Source of the DNA: Arenibaculum pallidiluteum
Lineage (GTDB): Bacteria; Pseudomonadota; Alphaproteobacteria; Azospirillales; Azospirillaceae
DNA: 64,000 nt
Reading direction: 5' to 3'
NCBI RefSeq assembly: GCF_017355985.1
Contig: NZ_JAFIQU010000016.1
Span: forward strand, 62,001-126,000
The notes under the pieces were generated by a model. That model ran no database searches, was not told where the DNA came from, and saw only the letters and a program-made list of their open reading frames with translations. The translations under genes and the position numbers were made by a program. This document shows positions 36,469 to 47,412 of the stretch, piece by piece. Within the stretch, counting starts at the first letter, position 1, and every line of letters begins with the position of its first letter.

Positions 36469-37575
36469 ATGATCAAGGGCATTCCGGTCCTGGCAGCCCT
36501 TGCGCTGCTGGGCGGGACGGGAGGCGCGCGCGCCGACATCGTGATCGGCCTCGGCACGGCCACCACCGGGGCCGTGGCGGCCCTGGGCGAGCAGACGGTC
36601 CATGGCGCCACCCAGGCGCTCAAGGACATCAATTCGAAGGGTGGCGTGCTGGGCCAGCAGCTCGTGTTGCGGGTTGGCGATGACGCCTGCGACCCGCGCC
36701 AGGCGGTCGCCGTCGCCAACCGCTTCGTCTCGGAGCCGGCTGCCGCGGTGGTCGGGCATCTGTGCTCGGGCTCGACGATCCCGGCGGCGGGCGTCTATGC
36801 CGAGGAAGGTGTGGTCATGGTCACGCCGACCGCCACCAACCCGGCCCTGACCGAGAGCGGCTTCGACACGATTTTCCGGGTCTGCGGGCGCGACGACCAG
36901 CAGGGCGTGGTCTCGGGCCGCTATCTCGCCCAGGCCTACAAGGGCAGGAACGTCGCCGTCGTGGACGACAAGGGCTCCTACGGCAAGGGCCTCGCCGACG
37001 TGGTCGCGCGCACGGTCGAATCCGCCGGCGGGAAGGTGGCCTACCGCGGATCCGTCAACGCGGGCGAGCGCGACTTCGCGGCGCTGATCAGCAACCTGAA
37101 GGAACGCGGAATCGATGCCGTCTTCTACGGCGGCTACCACCCGGAGCTCGGCCTCATCGTGCGGCAGGCCCGGGCGATGGGCTTCGAGGGGCGCTTCATC
37201 GCCGGCGACGGCCTCAACAACCCCGAATTCTGGTCGATCACCGGGCCCGCGGGCGAGGGCACACTGTACACGGACAGTCCCTCGGCGGCGGAGAACCCCG
37301 CGGCGCGCGCGCTGAACGACGCGTTCCGGGCGGGCGGCCTCGGCACCCCGGGGAACTTCGCCTACTACGCCTATGCCGCGGTCCAGGTGATCGCCCAGGG
37401 CATGCAGAAGGCGGGCTCCACCGACAGCCGCAAGCTCGCCGCGGCCCTGCGCGACGGCACCTACGAGACCGTCGTCGGGCCGATCCGCTTCGATTCCAAG
37501 GGCGACGTGGTCGAGCCCGCCTACGTCCTCTACGAATGGAAGAACGGGGCCAACGTGCCGGCCGCCATCAAGTGA
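36469..37575 (+). CDS. Branched-chain amino-acid ABC transporter substrate-binding protein
   Basis: A 368-aa periplasmic binding protein of the LivJ/LivK class. Signal peptide of about 22 residues (cleavage after GGARA), then the type-I binding fold: GLGTATTGAVAALGEQ, GVLGQQLVLRVGDDACDP, TPTATNPALTES and VDDKGSYGKGLAD. Two cysteines (in DDACDP and GHLCSGS) match the usual disulfide. AGGAGG lies before ATG 36469. The permease and ATPase genes (livHMGF) are absent, so it works with a transporter encoded elsewhere or acts as an orphan sensor. Confidence 0.92.
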   Translation: MIKGIPVLAALALLGGTGGARADIVIGLGTATTGAVAALGEQTVHGATQALKDINSKGGVLGQQLVLRVGDDACDPRQAVAVANRFVSEPAAAVVGHLCSGSTIPAAGVYAEEGVVMVTPTATNPALTESGFDTIFRVCGRDDQQGVVSGRYLAQAYKGRNVAVVDDKGSYGKGLADVVARTVESAGGKVAYRGSVNAGERDFAALISNLKERGIDAVFYGGYHPELGLIVRQARAMGFEGRFIAGDGLNNPEFWSITGPAGEGTLYTDSPSAAENPAARALNDAFRAGGLGTPGNFAYYAYAAVQVIAQGMQKAGSTDSRKLAAALRDGTYETVVGPIRFDSKGDVVEPAYVLYEWKNGANVPAAIK

Positions 37576-37618
37576 CCCGCGGCTGCTGACCCGCAGGCGC
37601 GCCCCCCGCGGAAGGCGA

Positions 37619-37645
37619 GCCCGGGCGGCCAGTCGCCGCCCGGGC
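37619..37645. terminator. Hairpin between convergent genes
   Basis: 11-bp perfect stem GCCCGGGCGGC / GCCGCCCGGGC, loop CAGTC, between the amino-acid binding protein gene and the small minus-strand gene. No T-tract. Confidence 0.55.
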
Positions 37646-37656
37646 GCTTCGTGCGA

Positions 37657-37809
37657 TCAGGCAGTCTCGTCCGGACGCTTGGCGGATTCGGTGTCGGGGG
37701 TCGTGGGCTTCCCCGTGTCCGACACCTCCTGGGCGGCGTCCAGCGGGTCGGCAATCTTCTCGGGCGTGCCGGTCAGCGCCTTGCCCTTCGGCGGCGTCTC
37801 GTGGGTCAT
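37657..37809 (-). CDS. Small hydrophilic hypothetical protein (50 aa)
   Basis: A 50-residue Thr/Pro/Lys/Asp-rich protein (MTHETPPKGKALTG... ending KRPDETA) with no hydrophobic segment. GAGGACC lies before ATG 37809. An upstream in-frame ATG (37842) lacks a site. Composition is that of a small intrinsically disordered stress protein; no family assigned. Confidence 0.55.
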   Translation of the reverse strand: MTHETPPKGKALTGTPEKIADPLDAAQEVSDTGKPTTPDTESAKRPDETA

Positions 37810-37880
37810 CGTGGTCCTCGCGCGTCGTGGGTCGACTTGCAACAGCGCCTCGACCGTGAAGTCGCGCCGCGACGGTCCGA

Positions 37881-37906
37881 GGAACCCGGGAGCCTTCCGC
37901 CATGTT
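37881..37906 (+). promoter_or_regulatory. Possible EcfG-type general-stress promoter
   Basis: GGAAC (37881-37885), 17 bases, then TGTT (37903-37906), close to the alphaproteobacterial EcfG consensus GGAAC-N16-18-CGTT. The next gene starts 20-35 bases later. One mismatch in the -10 element keeps this tentative. Confidence 0.4.
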
Positions 37907-37939
37907 GCTCCCCTGGGAATTCAGATGGAGAAGCACAGC

Positions 37940-38227
37940 ATGGCGGGCGATCCCTTCCGCGCCTTTTACGAGAGCACCTTCGGCGGCACCCGCAATGTCG
38001 GCCGCATGGAGGGCCTGGCGTCCATCGGCCTCGGCCTCGGCTTCGCCGCCGGCGGCCTTCAGAAGGCCGATGCGCGGGGCGCGCTGATGGGCCTGATCGG
38101 TGCCTATCTGGTGGCGCGCGGCATGAGCCGGCATTGCCCGATCAAAGCGGTCTTCCAGGACGGCGCGACGCACCGGCTCGCGGACGGATCCTCGTCCGAC
38201 AACCGCTCGGCCGTGACGCGGTCCTGA
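37940..38227 (+). CDS. DUF2892/YgaP-like small membrane protein
   Basis: A 95-aa protein with two adjacent hydrophobic helices: GLASIGLGLGFAAGGLQ (residues ~23-39) and GALMGLIGAYLVARGMSRHCPI (split over ~45-65), the usual layout of DUF2892 proteins. Start is placed at ATG 37940 because GGAGAAG lies six bases upstream; ATG 37925, five codons earlier in frame, is an alternative. Function is unknown; an EcfG-like promoter lies just upstream. Confidence 0.72.
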   Translation: MAGDPFRAFYESTFGGTRNVGRMEGLASIGLGLGFAAGGLQKADARGALMGLIGAYLVARGMSRHCPIKAVFQDGATHRLADGSSSDNRSAVTRS

Positions 38228-38252
38228 CCCGGTCGGCCGAGGCGGGGCTCCC

Positions 38253-38918
38253 ATGGCTGCCGGGCGGTTTCGTCGTCTACCCGTCGTCGCGCTGGCCTCG
38301 GCCCTTGCGGCAGGCTGCGCCGAGCGCGACGCCGATCTCGGCATGTACGGCTGGAACGCCAGCATGGTCCAGCCCGGCGGAGGCGCATCGGCCGACCCCA
38401 CCGCGGCCGCCATGGTCGTGCCCTCGGACCGGTCCTTCGGCGGGCCGCCCGGTGCCGAGATCCTGTTCGGCCATCCCGGCCTCCGGGTGGAGATCGCATG
38501 CGAGGCGCTGCAGTCGGGGCTGCCGCGCCTCGACGACGGGGCGCCCTGGCGGCCCCTGGCGACGCGCTGGCCCGACGAGCGCGCGGCCGACGAGATGACG
38601 GCGGCCGACGCGCGCGACTGCCCGCGGCTCGCCGATTTCTACGACTTCGCGCGGGCGGCGCCGCGGCTGGCCTCGCTCGGGCTGCCCGGCGCCGCCGGGC
38701 CGGTGCTCGCCGGCCGCGCGGCCGATGAGGGGCCGGAGATCGTGGTCGATCTCTCCAGCGTGCCGGTCGAGGAGATGCGGCGGGCGGTCGGCCTCTGGCG
38801 CGACCGCATCACGCGCGAGCCGAGGTTCTGGGATGCCCACCAGGGCGAGGCCTTCGTCCGGGCGGAGCTGCAGGACCTGACCGCGCGCTACGGGCTCGGT
38901 GTCGTGGCGTCGCGCTGA
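38253..38918 (+). CDS. Putative lipoprotein of unknown function
   Basis: A 221-aa exported protein with a lipobox LAAGC at residues 18-22 after a hydrophobic segment, so it is probably anchored by lipid in a membrane. The mature part has no recognised domain: two cysteines (IACEAL, DCPRL) and an amphipathic C-terminal helix are visible. It lies 25 bases after the DUF2892 gene on the same strand, so the two may be co-transcribed. The ribosome-binding site is weak. Confidence 0.68.
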   Translation: MAAGRFRRLPVVALASALAAGCAERDADLGMYGWNASMVQPGGGASADPTAAAMVVPSDRSFGGPPGAEILFGHPGLRVEIACEALQSGLPRLDDGAPWRPLATRWPDERAADEMTAADARDCPRLADFYDFARAAPRLASLGLPGAAGPVLAGRAADEGPEIVVDLSSVPVEEMRRAVGLWRDRITREPRFWDAHQGEAFVRAELQDLTARYGLGVVASR

Positions 38919-38939
38919 AGCCTTTTCCTGGGGTCGCGC

Positions 38940-39851
38940 TCAGGCGCTCCCGGCGGGCGGCTTGCCCTCGAGGGTGCCCAGCGTCTGCGCCAGGCTGTGC
39001 TGGGCGCTGCCGCGGGCCAGCGGCTTCTGCTGGCTCTCATGCGGGGTCCAGCCCAGCATCCAGACCACCTGGAACGTCGCCTCGATGCGGCCGTCGGGCG
39101 CCGCGTGGAGCTCGGCGTAGCGCTGGGCGGCTGCCGTCAGCAGGCCCCGCGTCGCCGGCGTCCGGGGCCGGTTCAGCCCGGCATTGGTCTCGCCCATGCC
39201 GCGTAGCTCGGCCATCAGGCGGAAGGCGTTCTCGTAGGTGACGGTGATCTCGTCCCCGTCCACCACGGGCAGGGCGAAGCCCGCACGCTGGAGCAGCGAG
39301 CCCGCGTCGCGCAGCTCGGCGAAGGGCGAGACGCGCGGGCTGACGCCGCCGCGGATCTCCAGCTCGGCCTCCATCAGGCAGCGGCGCAGCTCGAACAGCG
39401 TCTCGCCGCCCAGCATGGCGCCGACGAACAGCCCGTCCGGCCGCAGGGCACGGCGGAGCTGGATCAGCGCGCCGGGCAGGTCGTTCACCCAGTGCAGGCT
39501 CAGCGCGCTGACCACCAGGTCGAAGCTGCCGGGCGCGAAGGGCAGCGCTTCCTCGTCCGCGGCGAGGCGCAGGCCCGGCGCGTGGCGGGCCATGCGTTCG
39601 GACAGATCGCAGGAGGCCAGCGTCTCGACGCCCTTCCCTGCCGCGAGGAGGCGCCGCCCCAACTCACCCCGATGGCAGCCGAGATCGAGCGCCGTCGTGA
39701 AGCCCTGCCGCACGTCGTGCAGGCGGTCGACCAGCCGCTCCGCCACCTCCTCCACCAGAAAGGAATGGCCGTGGAAGCCGGGCGCGGCCCGGTCGCGGCG
39801 GCGCCGGACCAGGGCACGGTCGAAGACGGTCATGGCGTCTGAGTCGGACAT
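38940..39851 (-). CDS. NDUFAF5-like class I methyltransferase
   Basis: A 303-aa Rossmann methyltransferase close to the BioC/NDUFAF5 group: ALDLGCHRGELGRRLL is motif I, and DLVVSALSLHWVNDLPG is typical of NDUFAF5 proteins, which in mitochondria act in complex I assembly. In alphaproteobacteria this gene commonly lies divergent from comF, as here. It starts MSDSDAMTVFDRAL at ATG 39851; ATG 39833 is the likely alternative. The predicted role in NADH dehydrogenase assembly is by analogy. Confidence 0.82.
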   Translation of the reverse strand: MSDSDAMTVFDRALVRRRRDRAAPGFHGHSFLVEEVAERLVDRLHDVRQGFTTALDLGCHRGELGRRLLAAGKGVETLASCDLSERMARHAPGLRLAADEEALPFAPGSFDLVVSALSLHWVNDLPGALIQLRRALRPDGLFVGAMLGGETLFELRRCLMEAELEIRGGVSPRVSPFAELRDAGSLLQRAGFALPVVDGDEITVTYENAFRLMAELRGMGETNAGLNRPRTPATRGLLTAAAQRYAELHAAPDGRIEATFQVVWMLGWTPHESQQKPLARGSAQHSLAQTLGTLEGKPPAGSA

Positions 39852-39968
39852 GGCAGCCTATATCGCCTCTCCGCCCCGCTTTGTCAGCCCGTCGTGCCGC
39901 GCGTCAGGAAACCTGCGCCGTTCAGCGGACCGATTGACGCGCGGCTCCCCAGGCACGAAGCTCGCGCC

Positions 39969-40715
39969 ATGGTTGCGGTATCGCGAATCGCCGCGCCGGC
40001 GCGGCGGGTCCTGGACCTGCTGCTGCCGCCGCGCTGTCTCGGCTGCGGGGTCCGGGTCCACGCCCAGGGCACGCTCTGTGCCGCCTGCTGGGCCGGCCTG
40101 TCCTTCCTGGCGCCGCCCTGGTGCGCCTGCTGCGGGCTGCCCTTCACGGTGGATCCGGGGTCCGGGGACGCGCTGTGCGGCGCCTGCCTCGCCGAGCCGC
40201 CGGCCTTCGCGCGGGCGCGCGCGGCGCTCGCCTACGATGACGCGAGCCGCGGACTGGTCCTGGGCTTCAAGCATGCCGACCGGACCCATGCCGCGCCGGC
40301 CTTCGGCGCCTGGATGGCGCGAGCCGGAGCGGGAGTTCTGGATGGCGCCGACCTGCTGGTGCCGGTACCGCTGCACCGCTGGCGCCTGTTCCGGCGGCGC
40401 TACAACCAGGCGGCGCTGCTGGCCAGGGCGCTGGCCCGGCTGACCGGCGTTCCTGCCGCTCCGGACCTGCTGGCGCGGCGCCGGGCGACGCCGAGCCAGG
40501 GCACCCTCGGGCGCGAGGCGCGCCGCCGCAACGTCGCGGGCGCCGTGGCCGTGCGGCGCGGGCGCGCGGATGCCGTGAAGGGACGCCGCATCGTTCTGGT
40601 CGACGATGTGCTGACGACCGGCGCCACGCTTTCGGAATGCGCACGCGTCCTTCTGCGCGCCGGAGCCGCGCAGGTGGACGCGCTGGCGCTGGCGCGCGTG
40701 GTTCGGGACGGGTAG
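39969..40715 (+). CDS. comF: ComF-family phosphoribosyltransferase-like protein
   Basis: A 248-aa ComF protein. N-terminal zinc-finger cysteines (PPRCLGCGV, LCAACWAGL, CACCGLPF, LCGACLA) are followed by a phosphoribosyltransferase domain with the PRPP loop VLVDDVLTTGAT near residue 205. In naturally competent bacteria ComF acts in single-strand DNA uptake; in others its role is unknown. It heads the comF-grxC-nit set. Start ATG 39969 gives the standard N-terminus; GTG-rich in-frame sequence upstream is not conserved. Confidence 0.9.
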   Translation: MVAVSRIAAPARRVLDLLLPPRCLGCGVRVHAQGTLCAACWAGLSFLAPPWCACCGLPFTVDPGSGDALCGACLAEPPAFARARAALAYDDASRGLVLGFKHADRTHAAPAFGAWMARAGAGVLDGADLLVPVPLHRWRLFRRRYNQAALLARALARLTGVPAAPDLLARRRATPSQGTLGREARRRNVAGAVAVRRGRADAVKGRRIVLVDDVLTTGATLSECARVLLRAGAAQVDALALARVVRDG

Positions 40716-40718
40716 CGG

Positions 40719-40910
40719 TCAGCCACCCGCGTTCATGGTGCCGAACTCGTCGCCCAGGCTGACGCGGAGCTCAGAGATGATGCGGTCGGCATCGGACTGC
40801 TTCTCGGGCGGCAGCGTGTCGCGCAGGGCGGCCAAGTCGACGATCGCCCGCTGGATCCGCTCCCTCTGCCGGTCCATGGCATCCATGTCGAACCGATCCT
40901 CGTTCCGCAT
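40719..40910 (-). CDS. Small coiled hypothetical protein (63 aa)
   Basis: A 63-residue charged helical protein: MDAMDRQRERIQRAIVD then LPPEKQSDADRIIS and a short tail, with heptad-like spacing. AGAGGGTG lies eight bases before ATG 40910. It is encoded antisense between comF and grxC. No family recognised. Confidence 0.5.
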   Translation of the reverse strand: MRNEDRFDMDAMDRQRERIQRAIVDLAALRDTLPPEKQSDADRIISELRVSLGDEFGTMNAGG

Positions 40911-41066
40911 CGCCGCACCCTCTTAACGTGTTCGTTCCCTGCACCTGAAGGAACGCGCAAGGCGTGCCATGGGTCCAAGGCCCGGCCCGGCCTCCGGCAG
41001 AAGCGTCTGGCAAGGGCGCCGCGCCGCCCCATATGATGACGGTTGCAAACCGCGGAGCCCATTGCG

Positions 41067-41327
41067 ATGGCCGAGGTCGTTATCTACACGAGCCCGTTCT
41101 GCCCCTACTGCCACCGGGCCAAGAAGCTGCTGGACCAGAAGGGCGTCGCCTATGAGGAGATCGACGTGATCTCCGACCCGAGCCGGCGCGAGGAGATGGT
41201 GCAGCGCGCGTCGGGCCGCTACACGGTCCCGCAGATCTTCATCGACGGCCAGGGCATCGGCGGCTCGGACGACCTCCACGCGCTGGAACGCCAGGGCAAG
41301 CTGGACGGCCTTCTGGGGCGCGCATGA
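41067..41327 (+). CDS. grxC: Glutaredoxin 3
   Basis: An 86-aa dithiol glutaredoxin. Active site CPYC at residues 12-15; GSH-binding TVPQIFIDGQGIGGSDDL at ~51-68 with the cis-proline TVP. It reduces protein and ribonucleotide reductase disulfides with glutathione. ATG 41067 has GGAG ten bases upstream. The stop overlaps the start of the next gene (ATGA). Confidence 0.96.
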   Translation: MAEVVIYTSPFCPYCHRAKKLLDQKGVAYEEIDVISDPSRREEMVQRASGRYTVPQIFIDGQGIGGSDDLHALERQGKLDGLLGRA

Positions 41328-42193
41328 CGGCCGCGGCGCCGCAGCCGGAGGGGCGCGGGCCCGGGGGCCATCTCCGCGTCGCCTGCGTGCAGGTCAGCGC
41401 CGGCCCGGAGATCGCCCCGAACCTAGAGATCGCCGGCCGCCTCGTCCGGCAGGCGCGGGAAGCCGGCGCCGCGCTGATCGCGCTGCCCGAGAACGCCACG
41501 ATGATCATCCGCGGGCGCGAGAAGGTCCTGGCCCGCGCTCGCGCCGAGGCCGAGCATCCGGCCGTGCCCTTCTTCGCGGACCTCGCCCGCGAGACCGGCG
41601 CCTGGATCCTGGTGGGAAGCCTGGCCGTCCGCCTGGACGGCGACAGGGTCGCCAACCGCAGCCTGCTGTTCGACGGCGAGGGAAGGCTACGCGCCCGCTA
41701 CGACAAGATCCACATGTTCGACGTGGACCTCGCCAGTGGCGAGAGCTACCGCGAATCCGCGACCTTCCGGCCGGGAGCCGAGGCGGTCCTGGCGGCCAGC
41801 CCATGGGGCGGCATCGGCATGACCGTCTGCTACGACCTGCGCTTCCCCCATCTCTACAGGGCGCTGGCCCAGGCGGGCGGGCGCATCCTGACGATTCCTG
41901 CGGCCTTCACCGTGCCCACCGGCCAGGCGCACTGGCACGTCCTGCTGCGCGCCCGCGCCATCGAGACCGGATGCTTCGTGATCGCTCCGGCCCAGTGCGG
42001 GACCCATGACGAGGGGCGTCGGACCTTTGGTCATTCCTTGATCGTCGCGCCCTGGGGCGAGGTCCTGGCCGATGGCGGCGAGGAGGTCGGCGTCGTGCTC
42101 GCGGATCTCGACCTGGCCCGGGTCGACGAGGCGCGCAGCATGGTCCCGTCCTTGCGCCACGACCGCGAGTTCACCCTCGTCCGCGCCGGGTGA
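41324..42193 (+). CDS. Carbon-nitrogen hydrolase, Nit1 (deaminated glutathione amidase) type
   Basis: A 289-aa nitrilase-superfamily amidase with the catalytic Glu-Lys-Cys triad: E56 (ALPENATM), K128 (YDKIHMFD) and C169 (VCYDLRFP). The Nit1 branch hydrolyses deaminated glutathione formed by transaminases acting on GSH; clustering with grxC fits. Start ATG 41324 is fixed by the ATGA overlap. The conserved next gene in this set (DUF1178) lies 8 kb away at 50437. Confidence 0.92.
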   Translation: MTAAAPQPEGRGPGGHLRVACVQVSAGPEIAPNLEIAGRLVRQAREAGAALIALPENATMIIRGREKVLARARAEAEHPAVPFFADLARETGAWILVGSLAVRLDGDRVANRSLLFDGEGRLRARYDKIHMFDVDLASGESYRESATFRPGAEAVLAASPWGGIGMTVCYDLRFPHLYRALAQAGGRILTIPAAFTVPTGQAHWHVLLRARAIETGCFVIAPAQCGTHDEGRRTFGHSLIVAPWGEVLADGGEEVGVVLADLDLARVDEARSMVPSLRHDREFTLVRAG

Positions 42194-42365
42194 AAGCGGC
42201 GCCTTTCGCTCCCGAACCCTTTGATTCCGAAGCATTTCGACCTCCTCCGGCGCATTCGGAGTGGCCCCGTTGACCTCCGGGTGGCAGGGGTGCAACTTCT
42301 GTCCGGCTCGTGAACACTGGGCCAAGGCCCCCAGGGGCCGCCGAAATGATGGGGAGGGACGCAGG

Positions 42366-43418
42366 ATGAAGGCTTTGACGGGTGTGGTGGCCGGCGCGGC
42401 CGTTCTGGCCGGCATCGCGATGGGCGGTGCGTCGACGGCGCTCGCGCAGCAATGCGTGGTCGGCGTCAGCTGGTCCAACTTCCAGGAGGAGCGCTGGAAG
42501 ACCGACGAGGCGGCCATCAAGGGCAAGCTCACCGAGCTCGGCTGCCAGTACGTCAGCGCCGATGCCCAGAGCAGCCCGGCCAAGCAGCTCTCCGACGTGG
42601 AAGCCCTGATCGCGCGCGGCGCCACCGCGCTGATCGTGCTGGCCCAGGACGCCCAGGCGATTCGCCCCGCGGTCGAGCAGGCCCGTGCCGCCGGCGTCCC
42701 CGTGGTCGGCTACGATCGGCTGATCGAGGTGCCCGGCGTCTTCTACCTGACCTTCGACAACAAGGAGGTCGGCCGCATGCAGGCGCGCGAGGTCCAGAAG
42801 ACCCAGCCGCGCGGCAACTACGTCTTCATCAAGGGCTCGGCGCAGGATCCCAACGCCGACTTCCTGTTCTCGGGCCAGATGGAAGTGCTGGAAGCCTCCA
42901 TCAAGACCGGCGACATCAAGGTCGTGGGCGAGCAGTACACCGACGGCTGGCTGCCGGCCAACGCCCAGCGGAACATGGAGCAGATCCTGACCGCCACCAA
43001 CAACAAGGTGGACGCCGTGGTCGCGTCCAACGACGGCACCGCGGGCGGCGCCATCGCGGCCCTGACGGCCCAGGGCATCGCCGGCATCCCGGTCTCGGGG
43101 CAGGACGCCGACCATGCCGCCCTGAACCGGGTCGCGCGCGGCCTGCAGACCGTCAGCGTCTGGAAGGACGCCCGCGAGCTCGGGCGGAACGCGGCGGAGA
43201 TCGCCGTCCGCCTGGCCAAGGGCGCCAAGACCAGCGAGGTTCCCGGCGTCGGCAGCTTCGCCAACGGTCCCAACAAGGTGAAGCTCGACGCGATCCTGCT
43301 GAAGCCGGTTCCGATCACCCGCGACAACCTGAACCTCGTGATCGAGGCGGGCTGGGTGCCCAAGGCCACCGTCTGCCAGGGCGTCTCCGGCGACAAGGCG
43401 CCGGCGGCCTGCAAGTAG
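42366..43418 (+). CDS. xylF: D-xylose-type ABC transporter binding protein
   Basis: A 350-aa sugar-binding protein of the XylF/ChvE group. Signal peptide to residue 27 (ASTALA-QQ), mature start [16 protein letters not shown], then SQDPNADF-like loop [16 protein letters not shown] and [15 protein letters not shown], all XylF-like. GGGAGGGACGCAGG precedes ATG 42366. It heads a three-gene importer; xylose is inferred from similarity and could be another aldopentose. No xylose isomerase or kinase genes are adjacent. Confidence 0.88.
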   Translation: MKALTGVVAGAAVLAGIAMGGASTALAQQCVVGVSWSNFQEERWKTDEAAIKGKLTELGCQYVSADAQSSPAKQLSDVEALIARGATALIVLAQDAQAIRPAVEQARAAGVPVVGYDRLIEVPGVFYLTFDNKEVGRMQAREVQKTQPRGNYVFIKGSAQDPNADFLFSGQMEVLEASIKTGDIKVVGEQYTDGWLPANAQRNMEQILTATNNKVDAVVASNDGTAGGAIAALTAQGIAGIPVSGQDADHAALNRVARGLQTVSVWKDARELGRNAAEIAVRLAKGAKTSEVPGVGSFANGPNKVKLDAILLKPVPITRDNLNLVIEAGWVPKATVCQGVSGDKAPAACK

Positions 43419-43428
43419 ATCTTCGCGA

Positions 43429-43454
43429 CCGGGCGGGCGCAGGCGCCCGCCCGG
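43429..43454 (+). other. Intercistronic stem-loop between xylF and xylH
   Basis: A 12-bp perfect stem CCGGGCGGGCGC / GCGCCCGCCCGG with a 2-base loop follows the xylF stop by ten bases. Such structures usually protect the binding-protein mRNA 3' end and lower permease expression. Confidence 0.6.
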
Positions 43455-43524
43455 GAACGCTGCGTCCGGGGCAGGGCCCGGACGACGGAACCTCGATTCA
43501 AAAAAAGGGGAGGGCGCCCCGCCC

Positions 43525-44751
43525 ATGACCGTAAGCAGCCCGCTTCCGGCCGCCCGCATGTCGGGTCGCGGCCTGATCGAGACGCTCGAGATCGACACGC
43601 GGATGCTCGCCATGATCGGCGCGCTCGCGGCGATCTGGGTGGTCTTCGACGTTATCACCGGCGGCCTGTTCCTGACGCCGCGCAACCTCTGGAACCTGGC
43701 CGTCCAGACCTCGTCGGTGGCCGCCATGGCGACCGGCATGGTGCTGGTGATCGTGGCGCGCCACATCGACCTGTCGGTCGGCTCGTTGCTGGGCCTGACC
43801 GGCATGGTCATGGCCGTGCTGCAGAGCCGGTTCTTCGGCATCGACGGCGATCTCGGCTGGGTGCTGTCCGTGCTGGCGGGCTTCGTCCTGGCCGGCGCCA
43901 TCGGCGGAATTCAGGGCTGGTGGATCGCCTATCGCGGCGTGCCGGCCTTCATCGTCACGCTCGCTGGGCTGCTGATCTACCGCGGCCTCGCCTGGTGGAT
44001 GACCAGCGGCCAGACCGTGGCGCCGCTGAACCCCAACTTCGAGCTGATCGGCGGCGGGCTCGACGGCTCGCTGGGCGCCTTCTGGTCCTGGGCCCTCGGC
44101 GTCGCCGCGATCCTCGCCCTGTGCGCCCGCGCGGTCTTCGCGCGGCGCCGGCGCCACGCCTACGGCTTCCCGGTGCGGCCGCTCTGGGCCGAGGCGGCCG
44201 TGCTGGCGGCGCAGATCGTTCCCGTCGTCGCCTTCGTCATGGTGATGAACGCTTATCCGCAGCCGCGCACCAACGTGCCCATGGGCATCCCGGTGCCGGT
44301 GCTGATCGTGATCGCCGTGATGCTCGTGATGACCTTCGTGGCGACCCGCACGCGATTCGGCCGCTATGTCTTCGCCATCGGCGGCAACCCTGAGGCGGCC
44401 GAACTGTCGGGCATCAATGTCCGGCGTATCACCGTCTGGATCTTCGTGGTGATGGGGCTGCTGGTCGCCGTGGGCGCGGCCATCGCCACCGCCCGCCTGA
44501 AGGCCGGCCTGAATGCCACCGGCGAGCTGGACGAGCTGCGCGTGATCGCCGCCGCCGTGATCGGCGGAACCTCGCTGGCCGGCGGCGTCGGCACCATCTT
44601 CGGCGCCGTGCTGGGCGCCCTGACCATGCAGAGCCTGCAGTCCGGCATGGTGCTGCTGGGCCTGCCAAGCCCCATGCAGAACGTCGTCATCGGGCTCGTC
44701 CTGGTGCTGGCCGTATGGCTGGACCAGTCCTACCGCCGCAGGAGGCTGTGA
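43525..44751 (+). CDS. xylH: Xylose-type ABC transporter permease
   Basis: A 408-aa BPD_transp_2-family permease with about ten hydrophobic helices. Conserved sequences include [17 protein letters not shown] and [19 protein letters not shown]. It is longer than RbsC-type permeases (~320 aa), matching XylH. GGAGGG near 43508 precedes ATG 43525. xylG follows after four bases. Confidence 0.9.
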   Translation: MTVSSPLPAARMSGRGLIETLEIDTRMLAMIGALAAIWVVFDVITGGLFLTPRNLWNLAVQTSSVAAMATGMVLVIVARHIDLSVGSLLGLTGMVMAVLQSRFFGIDGDLGWVLSVLAGFVLAGAIGGIQGWWIAYRGVPAFIVTLAGLLIYRGLAWWMTSGQTVAPLNPNFELIGGGLDGSLGAFWSWALGVAAILALCARAVFARRRRHAYGFPVRPLWAEAAVLAAQIVPVVAFVMVMNAYPQPRTNVPMGIPVPVLIVIAVMLVMTFVATRTRFGRYVFAIGGNPEAAELSGINVRRITVWIFVVMGLLVAVGAAIATARLKAGLNATGELDELRVIAAAVIGGTSLAGGVGTIFGAVLGALTMQSLQSGMVLLGLPSPMQNVVIGLVLVLAVWLDQSYRRRRL

Positions 44752-44755
44752 GGCC

Positions 44756-45556
44756 ATGACCGCACTTGCCGCCGGAACGGCCGAAGGCCGCCGCGCCGAC
44801 CAGACCCCCCTGGTCGAGATGCGCAACATCGCAATCCATTTCGGCGGCGTGCGCGCCGTCGACGACGTCTCCATCGACCTGATGCCGGGCGAGGTCGTGG
44901 CGCTGCTCGGCCACAACGGCGCGGGCAAGTCCACGCTGATCAAGATCCTGTCGGGCGCCTACCGGGCCGACATGGGCGAGATCTACGTCAACGGCGAGAA
45001 GGCCGAGATCCGCAGCACCCGCGACGCCAAGCGCTACGGGATCGAGACGATCTACCAGACCCTGGCGCTGGCGGAGAACATCGACGCCGCGGGCAACCTC
45101 TTCCTGGGCCGCGAGCTGATGACCGGCTGGGGCACGCTGGACGACCAGCGCATGGCCGCCGAGACCCGGAAGGTCATGCAGCGGCTGAACCCCAATTTCA
45201 GGAACCTGAAGACGCCGGTGCGCTCGCTCTCGGGCGGGCAGCGTCAGTCCGTCGCCATCGCGCGCGCGATCTACTTCAACGCACGCATCCTGATCATGGA
45301 CGAGCCGACGGCGGCGCTGGGCCCGGCCGAGACCCGCATGGTCGCCGAGCTGATCCAGCAGCTCAAGGCCGAGGGGATCGGCATCTTCCTGATCAGCCAC
45401 GACATCCACGACGTCTACGACCTCGCGGATCGCTGCGCCGTCATGAAGAACGGCAAGCTCGTCGGCGTCGTGCGGACGCGCGAGGTCTCCAAGGACGACA
45501 TCCTCGGGATGATCATCCTCGGCAAGAACCCGATCACCGGGACCGTGGTCTACTGA
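44756..45556 (+). CDS. xylG: Single-domain sugar ABC transporter ATPase
   Basis: A 266-aa ATPase with one nucleotide-binding domain: Walker [10 protein letters not shown], signature LSGGQRQSV, Walker B ILIMDEPT. XylG of enterobacteria has two fused domains (~500 aa); this single-domain form is seen in alphaproteobacterial FrcA and xylose systems, and must dimerise. Start ATG 44756 is four bases from the xylH stop. It is the last gene of xylFHG. Confidence 0.9.
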   Translation: MTALAAGTAEGRRADQTPLVEMRNIAIHFGGVRAVDDVSIDLMPGEVVALLGHNGAGKSTLIKILSGAYRADMGEIYVNGEKAEIRSTRDAKRYGIETIYQTLALAENIDAAGNLFLGRELMTGWGTLDDQRMAAETRKVMQRLNPNFRNLKTPVRSLSGGQRQSVAIARAIYFNARILIMDEPTAALGPAETRMVAELIQQLKAEGIGIFLISHDIHDVYDLADRCAVMKNGKLVGVVRTREVSKDDILGMIILGKNPITGTVVY

Positions 45557-45562
45557 GCTCCG

Positions 45563-45589
45563 GGGCCGGCGGCCGTGCGCCGCCGGCCC
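45563..45589. terminator. Hairpin between xylG and the chemoreceptor gene
   Basis: An 11-bp perfect stem GGGCCGGCGGC / GCCGCCGGCCC with loop CGTGC lies between the two convergent stop codons. No T-tract. Confidence 0.6.
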
Positions 45590-45597
45590 GACCCCCG

Positions 45598-47412
<1,815 letters not shown>

